From assembly GCA_024760905.1 (NCBI GenBank), contig JALRMN010000027.1, forward strand, positions 1-64,000: 64,000 nucleotides of DNA, given 5' to 3'. The stretch's first letter is position 1; each line of letters begins with the position of its first letter. Origin of the DNA: Plotosus lineatus (Eukaryota; Chordata; Actinopteri; Siluriformes; Plotosidae). Both the position numbers and the translations under genes were made by a program. A model generated the notes under the pieces. The model was not told the DNA's origin. It saw nothing but the letters and a program-made list of their open reading frames with translations, and did not search any database. Positions 44,521 to 57,195 of the stretch are shown here, in pieces.

Positions 44521-47500
44521 ATGCAGCCATGAGGTGTGTGTGTGTGTGTGTGGGGGGGGGGGGGACTAACCAGTGTCTCTCCCCCTTATGCCGGTCCCAA
44601 GCCCGGATAAATGCAGAGGGTTGCGTCAGGAAGGGCATCCGGCATAAAACAAATGCCAAATAAAATATGCGAATCACAAGAAAGAATGACATACCGGATC
44701 GGTCGAGGCCCGGGTTAACAACGACCGCCATCAGTGCTGTCAACCAACAGGGTGCTGATGGAAATTGGACTACTGTTGGTCGAAGACATCGAAGAAGGAG
44801 AGGCGGGAGGCGTGTCCATTGCCAGAGAGAGAAGAGGAAAGGCATGAGTCTAGGACTGAAAGTAGGGACTTTGAATGTTAGAACTATGGCCGGAAAAGGT
44901 AGAGAGCCGGCTGACATGATGCAGAGGAGGAAGGTGGACATACTGTGTGTTCAGGAGACCAGGTGGAAAGGTCGCAAGGCTAGAAGCATAGGAGCAGGGT
45001 TTAAGCTGTTTTATCATGGTGTGGATGGGAAGAGAAATGGAGTCGGAATCATCATGAAGGAGGAGTTTGTCAGGAATGTTCTAGAAGTGAAAAGAGTGTC
45101 AGACAGAGTGATGAGTCTCAAGTTAGAAATTGAAGGTGTGATGTTCAATGTTGTTAGTGCTTATGCCCCACAGACAGGATGTGAGCGAGAAGACGAGAGA
45201 TTCTGGAGTGAGTTAGATGAAGTGATGAAGAGTACCCCCAGAGGTGAAAGAGTGGTCATTGGTGCAGACTTCAATGGACATGTTGGTGCAGGAAACAGAG
45301 GGGATGAGGAAATGATGGGTAGGTGTGGTATCCAGGACAGGAACACAGAAGGACAGATATTGGTAGATTTTGCAAAAAGGATGGAAATGGCTGTGGTGAA
45401 TACTTTCTTCCAGAAGAGAGAGGAGCATAGGGTGACTTATAAAAGTGGAGGGAGGAGCACACAGGTAGACTACATCTTGTGCAGGCGATGTAATTTAAAT
45501 GAAGTCAGTGACTGCAAAGTAGTAGCGGGTGAGAGTGTTGCCAAACAGCATAGGATGGTGGTGTGCAGGATGATGCTGATGGTGAGGAATGTGAAGAAGG
45601 TAAAGGTAGAGCAGAAGACAAAGTGGTGGAAGCTGAACCAGGAAGAGTGTTGGGTTGTCTTCAAGAAGGAGTTGAAACAGGCTTTGGGTGGTCAGGAAGT
45701 GCTTCCAGATGACTGGGCAACAACAGCTAATGTGATCAGGGACACAGGTCGGAGAATACTTGGTGTGTCATCTGGAAGGAAAGTAGATAAGGAGACTTGG
45801 TGGTGGAATGAGGAAGTGCAGGAGTGTGTACAAAGGAAGAGGTTCGCTAAGAAGAAGTGGGACTTTGAGAAAACTGAAGAGAGTAAACCAGAGTACAGGG
45901 AGACACAGCGTAAGGCAAAGGTAGCAGTGTCAAAGGCCAAACAGAGCGTGTATGATGACTTGTATGCTCGGTTGGAAAGTAAAGAGGGAGAAAATGATTG
46001 ATACAGGTTGGCACAGCAGAGAAATAGAGATGGGAAGGACGTGCAGCAAGTTAGATTGATAAAGGACAGAGAGGGAAATGTATTGACTGATGACAGAAGT
46101 GTGCTGGGAAGATGGAAAGAGTACTTTGAAGAGCTGATGAATGAGGAAAATGAGAGAGAAAAAGAGGTGACTGTTGAGGACCAGGAAGTAGTTAAGATTA
46201 GTAAGGGTGAAGTGAGGAGGGCATTGAAGAGGATGAAGAATGGAAAGGCAGTTGGTCCTGATGACATACCGGTGGAGGTATGGAAGTGTCTAGGAGAGGT
46301 AGCAGTAGATTTTCTAACAAGAACATTGAACAAGGTCTTAGAGAGTGAGAGGATGCCAGAGGAATGGAGGAGAAGTGTGCTGGTGCCCATTTTTAAGAAC
46401 AAGGGAGATGTGCAGAGTTGTGGTAACTACAGAGGGATAAAGTTGATGAGCCATACGATGAAGTTATGGGAAAGAATAGTGGAAGCTAGACGAAGGGCAG
46501 AGGTCAGCATTTGTGAACAACAGTTTGGTTTCATGCCAAGAAAGAGCACCACAGATGCAGTGTTTGCCTTCAGGATGTAAATGGAGAAGTACAGAGAAGG
46601 TCAGACAGAGCTGCATTGTGCCTTTGTGGATCTGAAGAAAGCATATGACAGGGTGCCGAGAGAAGAACTGTGGTATTGCATGAGGAAGTCTGCAGTGGCA
46701 GAGAAGTATGTTAGAGTGGTGCAGGACATGTATGAGAGATGTAAGACAGTGGTGAGGTGTGCTGTCGGTGTGACAGAAGCGTTCAAGGTGTAGGTGGGAC
46801 TGCATCAAGGGTCAGCTCTGAGCCCCTTCTTGTTTGCTATGGTGATGGACAGGCTGACAGACGAGGTTAGACAAGATTCTCCATGGACTATCATGTTTGC
46901 AGATGACATTGTGATCTGCAGTGAGAGCAGAGAACAAGTGCAGGAAAATCTAGAGAGGTGGAGGAATGCCCTGGAAAGGAGGGGAATGAAGATTAGCCTC
47001 AGTAAGACAGAATACATGTGCATGGATGACAAGGACCCAAGAGGAATGGTGAGGTTACAGGAAGCAGAGATAAGAAAGGTGGAGGATTTTAAGTACTTTG
47101 GCTCAACAATCCAGAGCAACGGAGAGTGTGGAAAAGAGGTGAAGAAGCGTGTGCAGGCAGGTTGGAATGGTTGGAGAAAAGTGTCCGGTGTGATGTGTGA
47201 TAGGAGGGTATCGGCAAGAATGAAAGGAAAAGTGTACAAGATGGTGTTGAGGCCAACGATGTTGTATGGTTTAGAAACAGTAGTCCTGGGGAAAAGACAG
47301 GAGGCAGAGCTGGAGGTAGCAGAGATGAAAATGTTGAGGTTCTCTTTGGGAGTAGCGAGGATGGATAGGATCAGAAATGAGTACATCAGAGGGACAGCCC
47401 ATGTAAGATGTTTTGGAGACAAAGTCAGAGAGGCTAGATTGAGATGGTTTGGACATGTACAGAGGAGGGATAGTGAGTATATTGGTAATAGGATGCTGAG

Positions 47501-47679
47501 GCTGGATCTACCTGGCAGAAGGCCTCGGGGAAGACCAAAGAGACGATTCATGGATGTGGTGAAGGAGGACATGAAGGTCGTTGGTGTAAGAGAAGAAGAT
47601 GCAAAGGACAGGGTGAGATGGAGGCAGATGATTCGCTGTGGCGACCCCTGAAGGGAAAAGCCGAAAGGAAAAGAAGAAG
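44521..47679 (+). mobile_element. RTE-clade LINE, copy C: full-length, one frame with three stop codons
   Basis: A 3159-bp element from the 5' leader (44521) to the (AAG)n tail. A single frame from 44667 to 47651 (about 995 codons) is interrupted only by stops at 45999 (TGA), 46578 (TAA) and 46791 (TAG). Endonuclease: VGTLNVRTM, CVQETRW, YAPQTG, VVIGADFNGHVGAG, STQVDYILCRR and KQHRMVV, all catalytic positions present. Reverse transcriptase: [50 protein letters not shown] and the catalytic TIMFADDIVICSES at about 46890. C-terminal basic block: GRRPRGRPKRRFMDVV. No separate ORF1 is seen. The 5' leader has expanded (TG)n and G13 tracts. Confidence 0.95.
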
Positions 47680-48260
47680 GCTCAACAATCCAGAGCAATG
47701 GAGAGTGTGGAAAAGAGGTGAAGAAGCACATGCAGGCAGGTTGGAATGGATGGAGAAAAGTGTCCGGTGTGATGTGTGATAGGAGAGTATCGGCAAGAAT
47801 GAAGGGAAAAGTGTTCAAGACAGTGATGAGGCCAGCGATGTTCTATGGTTTAGAGACAGTGGCACTGGGGAAAAGACAGGAGTCAGAGTTGGAGGTAGCA
47901 GAGATGAAAATGTTGAGGTTCTCTTTGGGAGTAACGAGGATGGATATGATCAGAAATGAGTACATCAGAGGGACAGCACATGTTAGATGTTTTGGAGACA
48001 AAGTCAGAGAGGCTCGATTGAGATGGTTTGGATATTTACAGAGGAGGGATAGTGAGTAAATTGGCCGTAGGATGCTGAGGTTGGAACTACCTGGCAGAAA
48101 GCCCAGAGGAAGACCAAAGAGAAGATTTATGGATGTGTTGAAGGCGGACATGAAGGTCGTTGGAGTAAGAGTAGAAGATGCAGAGGATAGGGAGAGATGG
48201 AGGCAGATCATTTGCTGTGGCAACCCTTGAAGGGAACAGCCGAAGGAAAAAGAAGAAGAA
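47680..48260 (+). mobile_element. RTE LINE copy D: 5'-truncated unit joined to the tail of copy C
   Basis: Starts abruptly with 'gctcaacaatccagagcaat' directly after copy C's 'gaagaag' tail, with no intervening target sequence, and ends with its own tail. It shares diagnostic differences with copy F (ESELEVAEM instead of EAELEVAEM, VKADMKVVGVRVEDAEDRERW-type end) and so belongs to another subfamily than C. A stop (47811-48059 frame) and missense changes are present. Confidence 0.92.
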
Positions 48261-48263
48261 TAT

Positions 48264-48366
<103 letters not shown>

Positions 48367-48417
48367 TGAGTAGATCCTTCCAGAGGAGAGTGCTCAATAC
48401 CTTTTGGTAGAGCAAGT

Positions 48418-51400
48418 CTTCTTCTTCTTCTTCTTCTTTTCCTTTCGGCTTTTCCTTCAGGGGTCGCCACAGCGAATCATCTGCCTCCATCTCACCCTAT
48501 CCTTTGCATCTTCTTCTCTTACACCAACGACCTTCATGTCCTCCTCTTTACCACATCCATGAATCGCCTCTTTGGTCTTCCTCTAGGCCTTTGCCTGGTA
48601 GTTCCAGCCTCAGCATCCTATTACCAATATACTCACTATCCCTCCTCTGTACATGTCCAAACCATCTCAATCTAGCCTCTCTGACTTTGTCTCCAAAACG
48701 TCTTACATGTGCTGTCCCTCTGACGTGCTCATTCCTAATCCTATCCATCCTCGTTACTCCCAAAGAGAACCTCAACATTTTCATCTCTGCTACCTCCAAC
48801 TCTGCCTCCTGTCTTTTCCCCAGGGCCACTGTTTCTAACCCATACAGCATCGTTGGCCTCAACACCATCTTGTACACTTTTCCTTTCATTTTTGCCGATA
48901 CCCTCCTATCACACATCACACCGGACACTTTTCTCCAACCATTCCAACCTGCCTGCACACGCTTCTTGACCTCTTTTCCACACTCTCCATTGCTCTGGAT
49001 TGTTGAGCCTAAGTACTTAAAATCCTCCACCTTTCTTATCTCTGCTCCCTGTAATCTCACCGTTCCTCTTTGGTCCTTGGCATTCATGCACATGTATTCT
49101 GTCTTACTGAGGCTAATCTTCATTCCCCTCCTTTCCAGGGCATACCTCCACCTCTCTAGATTTTCCTGCACTTGTTCTCTGCTCTCACTACAGATTACAA
49201 TGTCATCTGCAAACATCATAGTCCATGGGGAATCTTGTCTAACCTCGTCTGTCAGCCTGTCCATCACCATAGCGAACAAGAAGGGGCTGAGAGCTGACCC
49301 TTGATGCAGTCCCACCTCCACCTTGAACTCTTCTGTCACACCGACAGCACACCTCACCACTGTCTTACATCTCTCATACATGTCCTGCACCACTCTAACA
49401 TACTTCTCTGCCACTCCAGACTTCCTCATGCAATACCACAGTTCTTCTCTCGGCACCCTGTCATATGCTTTCTCCAGATCCACAAAGGCACAATGCAGCT
49501 CCGTCTGACCTTCTCTGTACTTCTCCATTAACATCCTCAAGGCAAACACTGCATCTGTGGTGCTCTTTCTGGGCATGAAACCAAACTGTTGTTCACAAAT
49601 GCTGACTTCTGCCCTTAGTCTAGCTTCCACTATTCTTTCCCATAACTTCATCGTATGGCTCATCAACTTTATCCCTCTGTAGTTGCCACAACTCTGCACG
49701 TCTCCCTTGTTCTTAAAAATGGGCACCAGCACACTTCTCCTCCATTCCTCTGGCATCCTCTCACTCTCTAAGACCTTGTTAAATGTTCTTGTCAGAAAAT
49801 CTACTGCTACCTCTCCTAGACACTTCCATACCTCCACCGGTATGTCATCAGGACCAACTGCCTTTCCATTCTTCATCCTCTTCAATGCCCTCCTCACTTC
49901 ACCCTTACTAATCTTTGCTACTTCCTGGTCCTCAACAGTCACCTCTTCTACTCTTTTTCTCTCTTATTTTCCTCATTCATCAGCTCTTCAAAGTACTCTT
50001 TCCATCTTCCCAGCACACTTCTTTCATCAGTCAATACATCTCCCTCTCTGTCCTTTATTAATCTAACTTGCTGCATGTCGTTCCCATCTCTATTTCTCTG
50101 CTGTGCCAACCTGTATAAATCATTTCCTCCCTCCTTACTTTCCAACCGAGCATACAAGTCATCAAACGCGCTCTGTTTTGCCTTTGACACTGCTACCTTT
50201 GCCTTACGCTGTGTCTCCCTGTACTCCTGTTTACTCTCTTCGGTTTTGTCAATGTCCCACTTCTTCTTAGCTAATCTCTTCCTTTGTACACACTCCTGCA
50301 CTTCCTCATTCCACCACCAAGTCTCCTTATCTACTTTCCTTCCAGATGACACACCAAGTATTCTCCTACCTGTCTCCCTGATCACATTACCTGTAGTTGT
50401 CCAGTCATCTGGAAGCACTTCCTGACCACCCAAAGCCTGTTTCAACTCCTCCTTGAAGACAACCCGACACTCTTCCTTTTTCAACTTCCACCACTTTGTC
50501 TTCTGCTCTGCCTTTGCCTTCTTCACCTTCCTCACCATCAGCATCATCCTGCACACCACCATCCTATGCTGTTTGGCAACACTCTCACCCGCTACTACTT
50601 TGCAGTCACTGACTTCCTTTAAATTACATCGCCTGCACAAGATGTAGTCTACCTGTGTGCTCCTACCTCCACTTTTATAAGTCACCCTATGCTCCTCTCT
50701 CTTCTGGAAGAAAGTATTCACCACAGCCATTTCCATCCTTTGCAAAATCTACCAACATCTGTCCTTCATGCTCCTGTCCTGGATACCAAACCTACCCATC
50801 ACTTCCTCGTCCCCTCTGTTTCCTGCACCAACATGTCCATTGAAGTCTGCCCCAATGACCACTCTTTCACCTCTGGGGTACTCTGCATCACTTCATCTAA
50901 CTCCCTCCAGAATCTCTCCTTCTCTTCTCGCTCACATCCTGTCTGTGGGGCATAAGCACTAACAACATTGACCATCACACCTTTAATTTCTAACTTGAGA
51001 CTCATCACTCTGTCTGACACTCTTTTCACTTCTAGAACATTCCTGGCAAACTCCTCCTTCAAGATGACTCCGACTCCATTTCTCTTCCCATCCACACCGT
51101 GATAAAACAGCTTAAACCCTGCTCCTATGCTTCTAGCCTTGCGACCTTTCCACCTGGTCTCCTGAACACACAGTATGTCCACCTTCCTCCTCTGCATCAT
51201 GTCAGCCAGCTCTCTACCTTTTCCTGTCATAGTTCCAATATTCAAAGTCCCTACTTTCAGTCCTAGACTCATGCCTTTCCTCTTCTCTCTCTGGCAACGG
51301 ACACGCCTCCCGCCTCTCCTTCTTCGACGTCTTCGACCAACAGTAGTCCAATTTCCATCAGCACCCTGTTGGTTGACGGCACTGATGGCGGTCGTTGTTA

Positions 51401-51572
51401 ACCCGGGCCTCGACCGATCCGGTATGTCATTCTTTCTTGTGATTCGCATAGTTTATTTGGCATTTGTTTTACGCCGGATGCCCTTCCTGACGCAACCCTC
51501 TGCATTTATCCGGGCTTGGGACCGGCGTGAGGGAGAGACACTGGTTTGTGCCCCCCCCCTCACGGCTGCATT
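48418..51572 (-). mobile_element. RTE-clade LINE, copy E: full-length with perfect 16-bp target duplication
   Basis: A 3155-bp minus-strand element. A perfect 16-bp duplication (ttttggtagagcaagt) lies at 48402-48417 and 51573-51588, so it is a relatively recent insertion. Coding blocks in order on the minus strand: leader and MRITRKNDIPDRSRPGL start (51449), endonuclease (CVQETRWKG near 51160; STQVDYILCRR near 50640), linker, and RT (49942-48548) with MMFADDIVICSES at about 49200 and the C-terminal RLRWFGHVQRRDSEY. Frame changes near 50750-50800 (within the endonuclease), 49945 and 48590 break the ORF. It lies tail-to-tail with C/D. Confidence 0.95.
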
Positions 51573-51711
51573 TTTTGGTAGAGCAAGTAACAATAAAAAT
51601 AAAAGGACAGGACAAAGACTTTCTATTGAAACTCCATTTATCAGTACAGATCTGTTTCGAGGGGTGGTTAAACCATCCTCTCTCTTCAGGTGTTTATAGA
51701 GGAACTTTCTA

Positions 51712-51712
51712 T

Positions 51713-51784
<72 letters not shown>
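51712..51784. repeat. (AT)n(TG)n compound microsatellite
   Basis: About 24 bp of AT followed by about 48 bp of TG. Confidence 0.95.
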
Positions 51785-51789
<5 letters not shown>

Positions 51790-51856
51790 GAGCACTGAAG
51801 TAAGATAAAGAAGTGACTTTCCTAGCAATTTATAAATTTGTTTAATTTTCTTTCTT

Positions 51857-52459
51857 AAGGTGGAGGATTTTAAGTACTTAGGCTCAACAATCCAGAGCAA
51901 AGGAGAGTGTGGAAAAGAGGTGAAGAAGCGCGTGCAGGCAGGTTGGAATGGATGGAGAAAAGTGTCCGGTGTGATGTGTGATAGGAGAGTATCGGCAAGA
52001 ATGAAGGGAAAAGTGTACAAGACGGTGATGAGGCCAGCAATGTTGTATGGTTTAGAGACAGTGGCCCTGGGGAAAAGACAGGAGTCAGAGTTGGAGGTAG
52101 CAGAGATGAAAATGTTGAGGTTCTCTTTGGGAGTAACGAGGATGGATAGGATCAGAAATGAGTACATCAGAGGGACAGCACATGTTAGATGTTTTGGAGA
52201 CAAAGTCAGAGAGGCTAGATTGAGATGGTTTGGACATGTACAGAGGAGGGATAGTGAGTATATTGGTCGTAGGATGCTGAGGTTGGAACTACCAGGCAAA
52301 AGGCCCAGAGGAAGACCAAAGAGAAGATTTATGGATGCAGTGAAGGCGGACATGAAGGTCGTTGGAGTAAGAGTAGAAGATGCAGAGGATAGGGAGAGAT
52401 GGAGGCAGATCATTTGCTGTGGCGACCCCTGAAGGGAACAGCCGAAAGGAAAAGAAGAA
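51857..52459 (+). mobile_element. RTE LINE copy F: 5'-truncated, perfect 17-bp target duplication
   Basis: A 603-bp unit starting within the RT C-terminal region, with an open frame to its end (VEDFKYLGSTIQSKGECGKE, then GRPKRRFMDAVKADMKV). The duplication 'gtttaattttctttctt' lies at 51840-51856 and 52460-52476. Closest in sequence to copy D. A clean example of target-primed insertion with 5' truncation. Confidence 0.95.
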
Positions 52460-52589
52460 GTTTAATTTTCTTTCTTCAAATAACAAATACTCAAGAATTT
52501 TTTTGTTATTATGTTCCCACATGAAATTTCAAGAGATGCACTCAGCTTTACAAGGTGCAAACAAGTTAAACAAGTTAAAAGGGTACAAA

Positions 52590-55500
52590 TGACACAATAA
52601 ACATGCAAAGACAGAGTCCTGTCTGTGTGATCTCGGTTGACCCCGGGGTTTCTTCCCAGTTGGACATGCCCAAAAACACCGAACCAGGGAGGTGTTTGGG
52701 AGGCATTCTAAAAAGAGCCAACCTCAACTGTCTCGTCTCAACATGGAGGAGTAGCAGTTTTAATCTGAGCTCCTCATAGATGACTGACCCTTCCCACCCT
52801 CCCTTCAAGATATGGTGGGAAGGGTCAGTCCTCATAGATGACTGACCCTTCCCACCCTATCTTGAAGGGAGAATCCTTCCACCTGCAAAAGAAACTCATT
52901 TCAGCCGCTTGTATCCATGATCTTGTTCTTTTGGTCACTACCCAAAACTCGTAAGGTTTGGGACATAGATCAACTGGTAAATAGAAAACTTTGCCTTGTG
53001 GCTTAGCTATCATCCCCAAGACAGATGGGTACAACCTCTACTTTATAGCAGATCTGCCTGTCAATCTCCTGCTTCCACTATTTTCCCACTGAGAACTATT
53101 CATTCATTTTCTGAACTGTTCATCTTTCATTTTCTGTAACCACTTTATCCTAATCAAGGTCATGAGGGAGGCTAGCGCCCATCCCAGCCAACTCCGGGCG
53201 AGGGCAGAATACAGCTTTGATAGCTCACCTGGCCATCGCAAGGCAGAAACATGCTGATGTCTACTTTTTTCGAAAGTCAGCAATGGTTCTTTTACATGCC
53301 TCCCACCATAGACAGTGAGAGATATGGCTGGCCTTTGAGAACCCAATTAGTTGCACTGGGCGGTCAGTGACAACCTACTGAGAATTGGGCTTGAACCCCC
53401 AACCATGGGATCAGCGATCCAGTGCATTACCACCAGGCCACTACTGTCCTCCGGCTGAGAACTATGGCCTTGGAATTGGACATGCTTATTCTCATACCAG
53501 CCACGATGCATTTGGCTGCGGATCACTCTAGTGAGAGCTGGAAGTCCCGGATTGATGAAGCCATAAGGACAACATCATCTTCCCAAAGCAGAAACAAAAT
53601 CCTTTGGCCACCAACCCAGAACCCCTCATTGACATGTCTGCACCTAGAAATTCTATCCATCATAATTATGAACAGAATTGATGACAAAGGGTGCCTTGGT
53701 GGACTCAATCCCTCATGGAAAACAAATTGGACCTGTTGTTCTCAATGCACCAAGACCTAATGTCCCCTTAACAATGGATCTGGGATATCGTACATGCGGA
53801 CAGACTGGACAAACTCCAAAGTTACCTCCAGGATCTTGAAGATTGTCTTGAGCTGGTTGACAGAGCTGTGGACAGGGCAAAAAACACATTGTCTGAGGTT
53901 CAAGCATCACTTAGATCAGCCTCTGCATTACACCTGAAGAGACTTTCCTGTTTAGGCTGATTTAGAGTTTAGAGTGTGATTCCATGATCATTGGAACACC
54001 ACCACTTCAGTTGGCCAATCCAGAGACATGGCCCCTGATGACCACAAAAAATGTTGCAGAGCCGTGTCGACCAAGACAGCCGTACTACATCCAGGACACT
54101 GACATATTCAAAGTAGATCTCATGTACCCCAGAGCCCAACAACAAAGGAGATTTTTGCCTACTTCAGCAACCTCAACCCCAGTGATGGATGGACATGTCA
54201 AGTTGAGGTGTGTCACTCCCCACTTCCAGTGCAACCAGTATTTGTGGAGAACTGCTTCCCTTTCGTGATGTGTCAAATCATGGGCCAGAACCTTTTCAAG
54301 GCTAACTCTCTTTCCAGGCCCTCACCTAACTCCTCCATCACCTGAGCTTGGGCTACAGTATGTTTGTCCTGCCAGCACCAGTCTGCTGCCTCAAGAGACC
54401 CACAGCCTAATAAGACCTTGACAGGCCTCCTTTTTTCGGTGGATGGCCTCCCGCACTGCATGTGCTGACCACCAGGTTTAGCGGTTACTATCAAGACAGG
54501 CACAAATGACCTCCCAGCCATAGCTATAGGGTGTCTCCTCAATAATGGTGCACAAAACATGGCCCACTGACATTCCATATCCCCCACCTTCTTTGGATGT
54601 GTTTGTAGGTCTGCCAAAGGTAAGACTGAAAGGCCCCTCTGACAGGAGACTCAACCAAAAGTTCCTAGGAGACCCTAATTGCATGCTCGGGCCTGCCAGG
54701 TCTGGAGGATGGCCTCCTCTGCCATTGGAGTAAGGTCACTACCAGGTTGACAGCTCAGCTCCTCTCCTTATCTGGGTGTCCAGAACTTGAGGTCACAAGT
54801 TCAGTGAGAAAACTTCAAAGTCGATCAGCAAACTGGCCTAGGGTGTCCTGGTGTCAGGTGTACTTATATTCGATCATGGTGTTTGTGATGGACAAAGTGT
54901 GACAAGCACAGTAGTCCAACAATGAAATGCCATTCATCTTCAGATTGGAGAGGCTGTACGTACCAATAACATCATTCCAGGTCACAATGTATTTGCACAT
55001 ATGGGCATTGAAGTCTCCCAGGACAACAAGTATGTCTCCACAGGGAGAGTTCTCCAACACCCCACTAAAGACTCCAAAAAGTGTGGGTACTTTGAATTGT
55101 CATTTGGTACATAAGCACAAAGGAGAGTCAGGACCCATCCCCCCACCAGAAGGCAGAAGGAAGCAACCCTTTCATCAACTGGGAAGAACCCCAACATGTG
55201 GGCACTGAGATGGGGGGCAATAAGGGTTGGACCATCTGTCCCCATGAGCAACTCCTAAATGGGATAAGGTTCAGCCACTCTCAGGATGGTTGATTCCAGG
55301 GCCCAAGCCATGCTTCGAGTTGAGTCTGACTATATCGAGTCAATTTCTCTCATCCTCACACTCTAGCTTAGGATCCTTCCATACAAGAGAGGTGACATTC
55401 CATGTCCCAAGAGTCAGAATCGGTAGCCAAGGATTCATCTGACAGAACCCATGCCTTTGACTGCCACACAAATCACATTGCACACAACCTATATAGCCTC

Positions 55501-55775
55501 TCCTATAGATGGTAGGTCCATGGGAAGGCGGATCCATGTCTCCTTTTTGTGCTTGGCCTGGCCAGGCTTGAGAGACAGAAGCCTGACCACCGGAGAAATG
55601 CCTTTGAGCCCCACTTCCGGGCCTGGCTGGCTCCGGGGGTGCACGTTTTTGCAAGAGAAACCATAACCTTTTTTTCTTTATTCATATAGTGATCTTTTGA
55701 ACCGTACTGTATCTGGTATTTTACTGAAGACCTATTTGCCTTGTGTGACCCTACCAAGGGCATGGTAGGATGTGT
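52590..55775 (-). mobile_element. Rex3 LINE copy 4: old, near full-length
   Basis: Minus-strand, extending from a 5' region (55775-55640) through the endonuclease start LTLGTWNVTSL (about 55410) and GDFNAHM (about 55010), a degraded RT (LWEDDVVLMASS at about 53580, the catalytic FADD degraded to WEDD), and the 3' coding end near 52620. Frame damage is heavy. A SINE is inserted at 53100-53454. A local inverted duplication lies at 52765-52862 (repeated 'gatgactgacccttcccacc'). Confidence 0.88.
53100..53454 (-). mobile_element. tRNA-headed SINE, type 2 tail, inserted in Rex3
   Basis: Minus-strand SINE flanked by an 11-bp duplication of Rex3 sequence (ctgagaactat at 53089-53099 and 53455-53465). 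The tail ('gcgcccatcccagccaactc' region) is of the L2/Rex3-like type. Confidence 0.9.
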
Positions 55776-56071
55776 CTATTTTGGGGGAATAAAAATGTAT
55801 TCATAGATATTGATGTCCTACCAGTCTGATTGCTTGTTTGATTCATCCTCAATGTATGTCCAGGGTCTGAATCTGATGGATATGGTTAATACTGGTTTGG
55901 CTGCAAATTTCCTTATGAGGGAGTTTAAACTGTGATTTGAATCTGTGCTCCACCTGAATCAAAGAAAGGGAGTAAAACATGTTCCAGTTCTACACCACTT
56001 TATTCCATTACCATATTGAATCCATATTCTCCACTGGCCATGTACTTGTTTACACATGAAACTTTCTCAGG

Positions 56072-56395
56072 GGCAGCACAGTGGCATAATTGATTAGCAC
56101 ATCCATCTCACAACAAGAAAGTCCTGGGCTTGATTCAGTGCTTGGACATTTTTGTGTGGAGTTTACAAGTACTCTCCGTGTTTGTGGGGGCCCCCTCCAG
56201 GTCCTCCAGCCCCCCCCCCCCCCAGTCTAAAAACAAGCACAGTAGGCTAATTGGCTGCTTGAAATCCCTCAAGGTGTGAGTGTGAGTATGAATGGTTGTG
56301 TGAGTGTTGGCCCTTAGATGGCCTGTCGAGCTGTTCTGGGTGGACCCTGCCCTCGCCCAGAGTCAGCTGAAATGGGTGCAAGCCTCCCAGTAAGA
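56072..56395 (+). mobile_element. Second SINE family, best copy
   Basis: 'ggggcagcacagtggcataa' head with degenerate A box, B-box-like 'gggcttgattca', then 'gtgtttgtgggggccccctc', 'acaagcacagtaggctaatt', and the L2-like tail 'gcctgtcgagctgttctggg', then 'gcccagagtcagctgaaatg'. A poly-C run (about 56210-56222) interrupts it. Confidence 0.75.
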
Positions 56396-56429
56396 ATTGA
56401 TCTCTGGTCAGGTGCAGCAGTTACATTGC

Positions 56430-56432
<3 letters not shown>

Positions 56433-56487
<55 letters not shown>
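56433..56487. repeat. (CA)n microsatellite
   Basis: About 27 CA units. Confidence 0.95.
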
Positions 56488-56489
<2 letters not shown>

Positions 56490-56769
56490 TATTTTTGTGT
56501 TTATCATTCCTACTTCTCTCTCATTACTTTCTATTCTGTTTACTGAACCACAGTAAATAACATCACTTCATACACAATACCATTAACTCACTTAACTATA
56601 GTTTAGATAAATTAAAACACTACAGTCTTCCACAAAATAATAATCAGGATTACAATCTCCTTTCAAGCTCAGTGAGAATGAGTGCACAGTAAAACTTCCA
56701 CTGTTGCTGCTCTACAATTCTTGATGGCTCTCTCATCATTTTCACGACACTTTCTATTCAGTTTACAGT

Positions 56770-57097
56770 CATCTTCTTTCTTCTTCTTTTCCTTTCGGCT
56801 TTTTCTTTCCCTTTCTCAGGAGTCGCCACAGCGAATCATCTGATTCGCACATTTGATTTGGCAGAGGTTGCCCTTCCTGTCACAACCCTTTTAACAAGGG
56901 ACAGAAACATGTTGACAGCTTTGCAGCCTACTCTTTACAAAAGTCAGCAATGGCTCTTTTACATGCCTCTCAACATAGACAGTGAGAGACATAGCCCGCC
57001 TTTGATAACCCAGTTAGCTGCACTGGGGGGACAGTGACAACCCTGTGGGGACTCGATCCCCCAACCTTAGGCTCACCGATCCTGTGCCCTATCCACG
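56770..57097 (-). mobile_element. tRNA-headed SINE, type 1 tail, perfect 18-bp target duplication
   Basis: Minus-strand copy. Duplication 'ttctattcagtttacagt' at 56752-56769 and 57098-57115. Its tail reads 'ccgaaaggaaaagaagaaag' on the minus strand, closely matching the RTE tail. Confidence 0.93.
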
Positions 57098-57195
57098 TTC
57101 TATTCAGTTTACAGTACACAACAATAAACATCATCACATTAACACACACTCAGTCACATGAAATCGGTTACAGTTTAATCCAATTAAAGCATTAC

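Noticed and set aside
46805..47818. Long antisense open frame (337 codons) and similar ones inside other RTE copies
   Set aside because: It mirrors the RTE reverse-transcriptase frame on the opposite strand. Low-stop antisense frames recur in every RTE copy and have no domain of their own.
52765..52862. Inverted duplication 'gatgactgacccttcccacc' as a separate element
   Set aside because: It is a local duplication inside the decayed Rex3 copy 4, with no ends or flanking duplication of its own.
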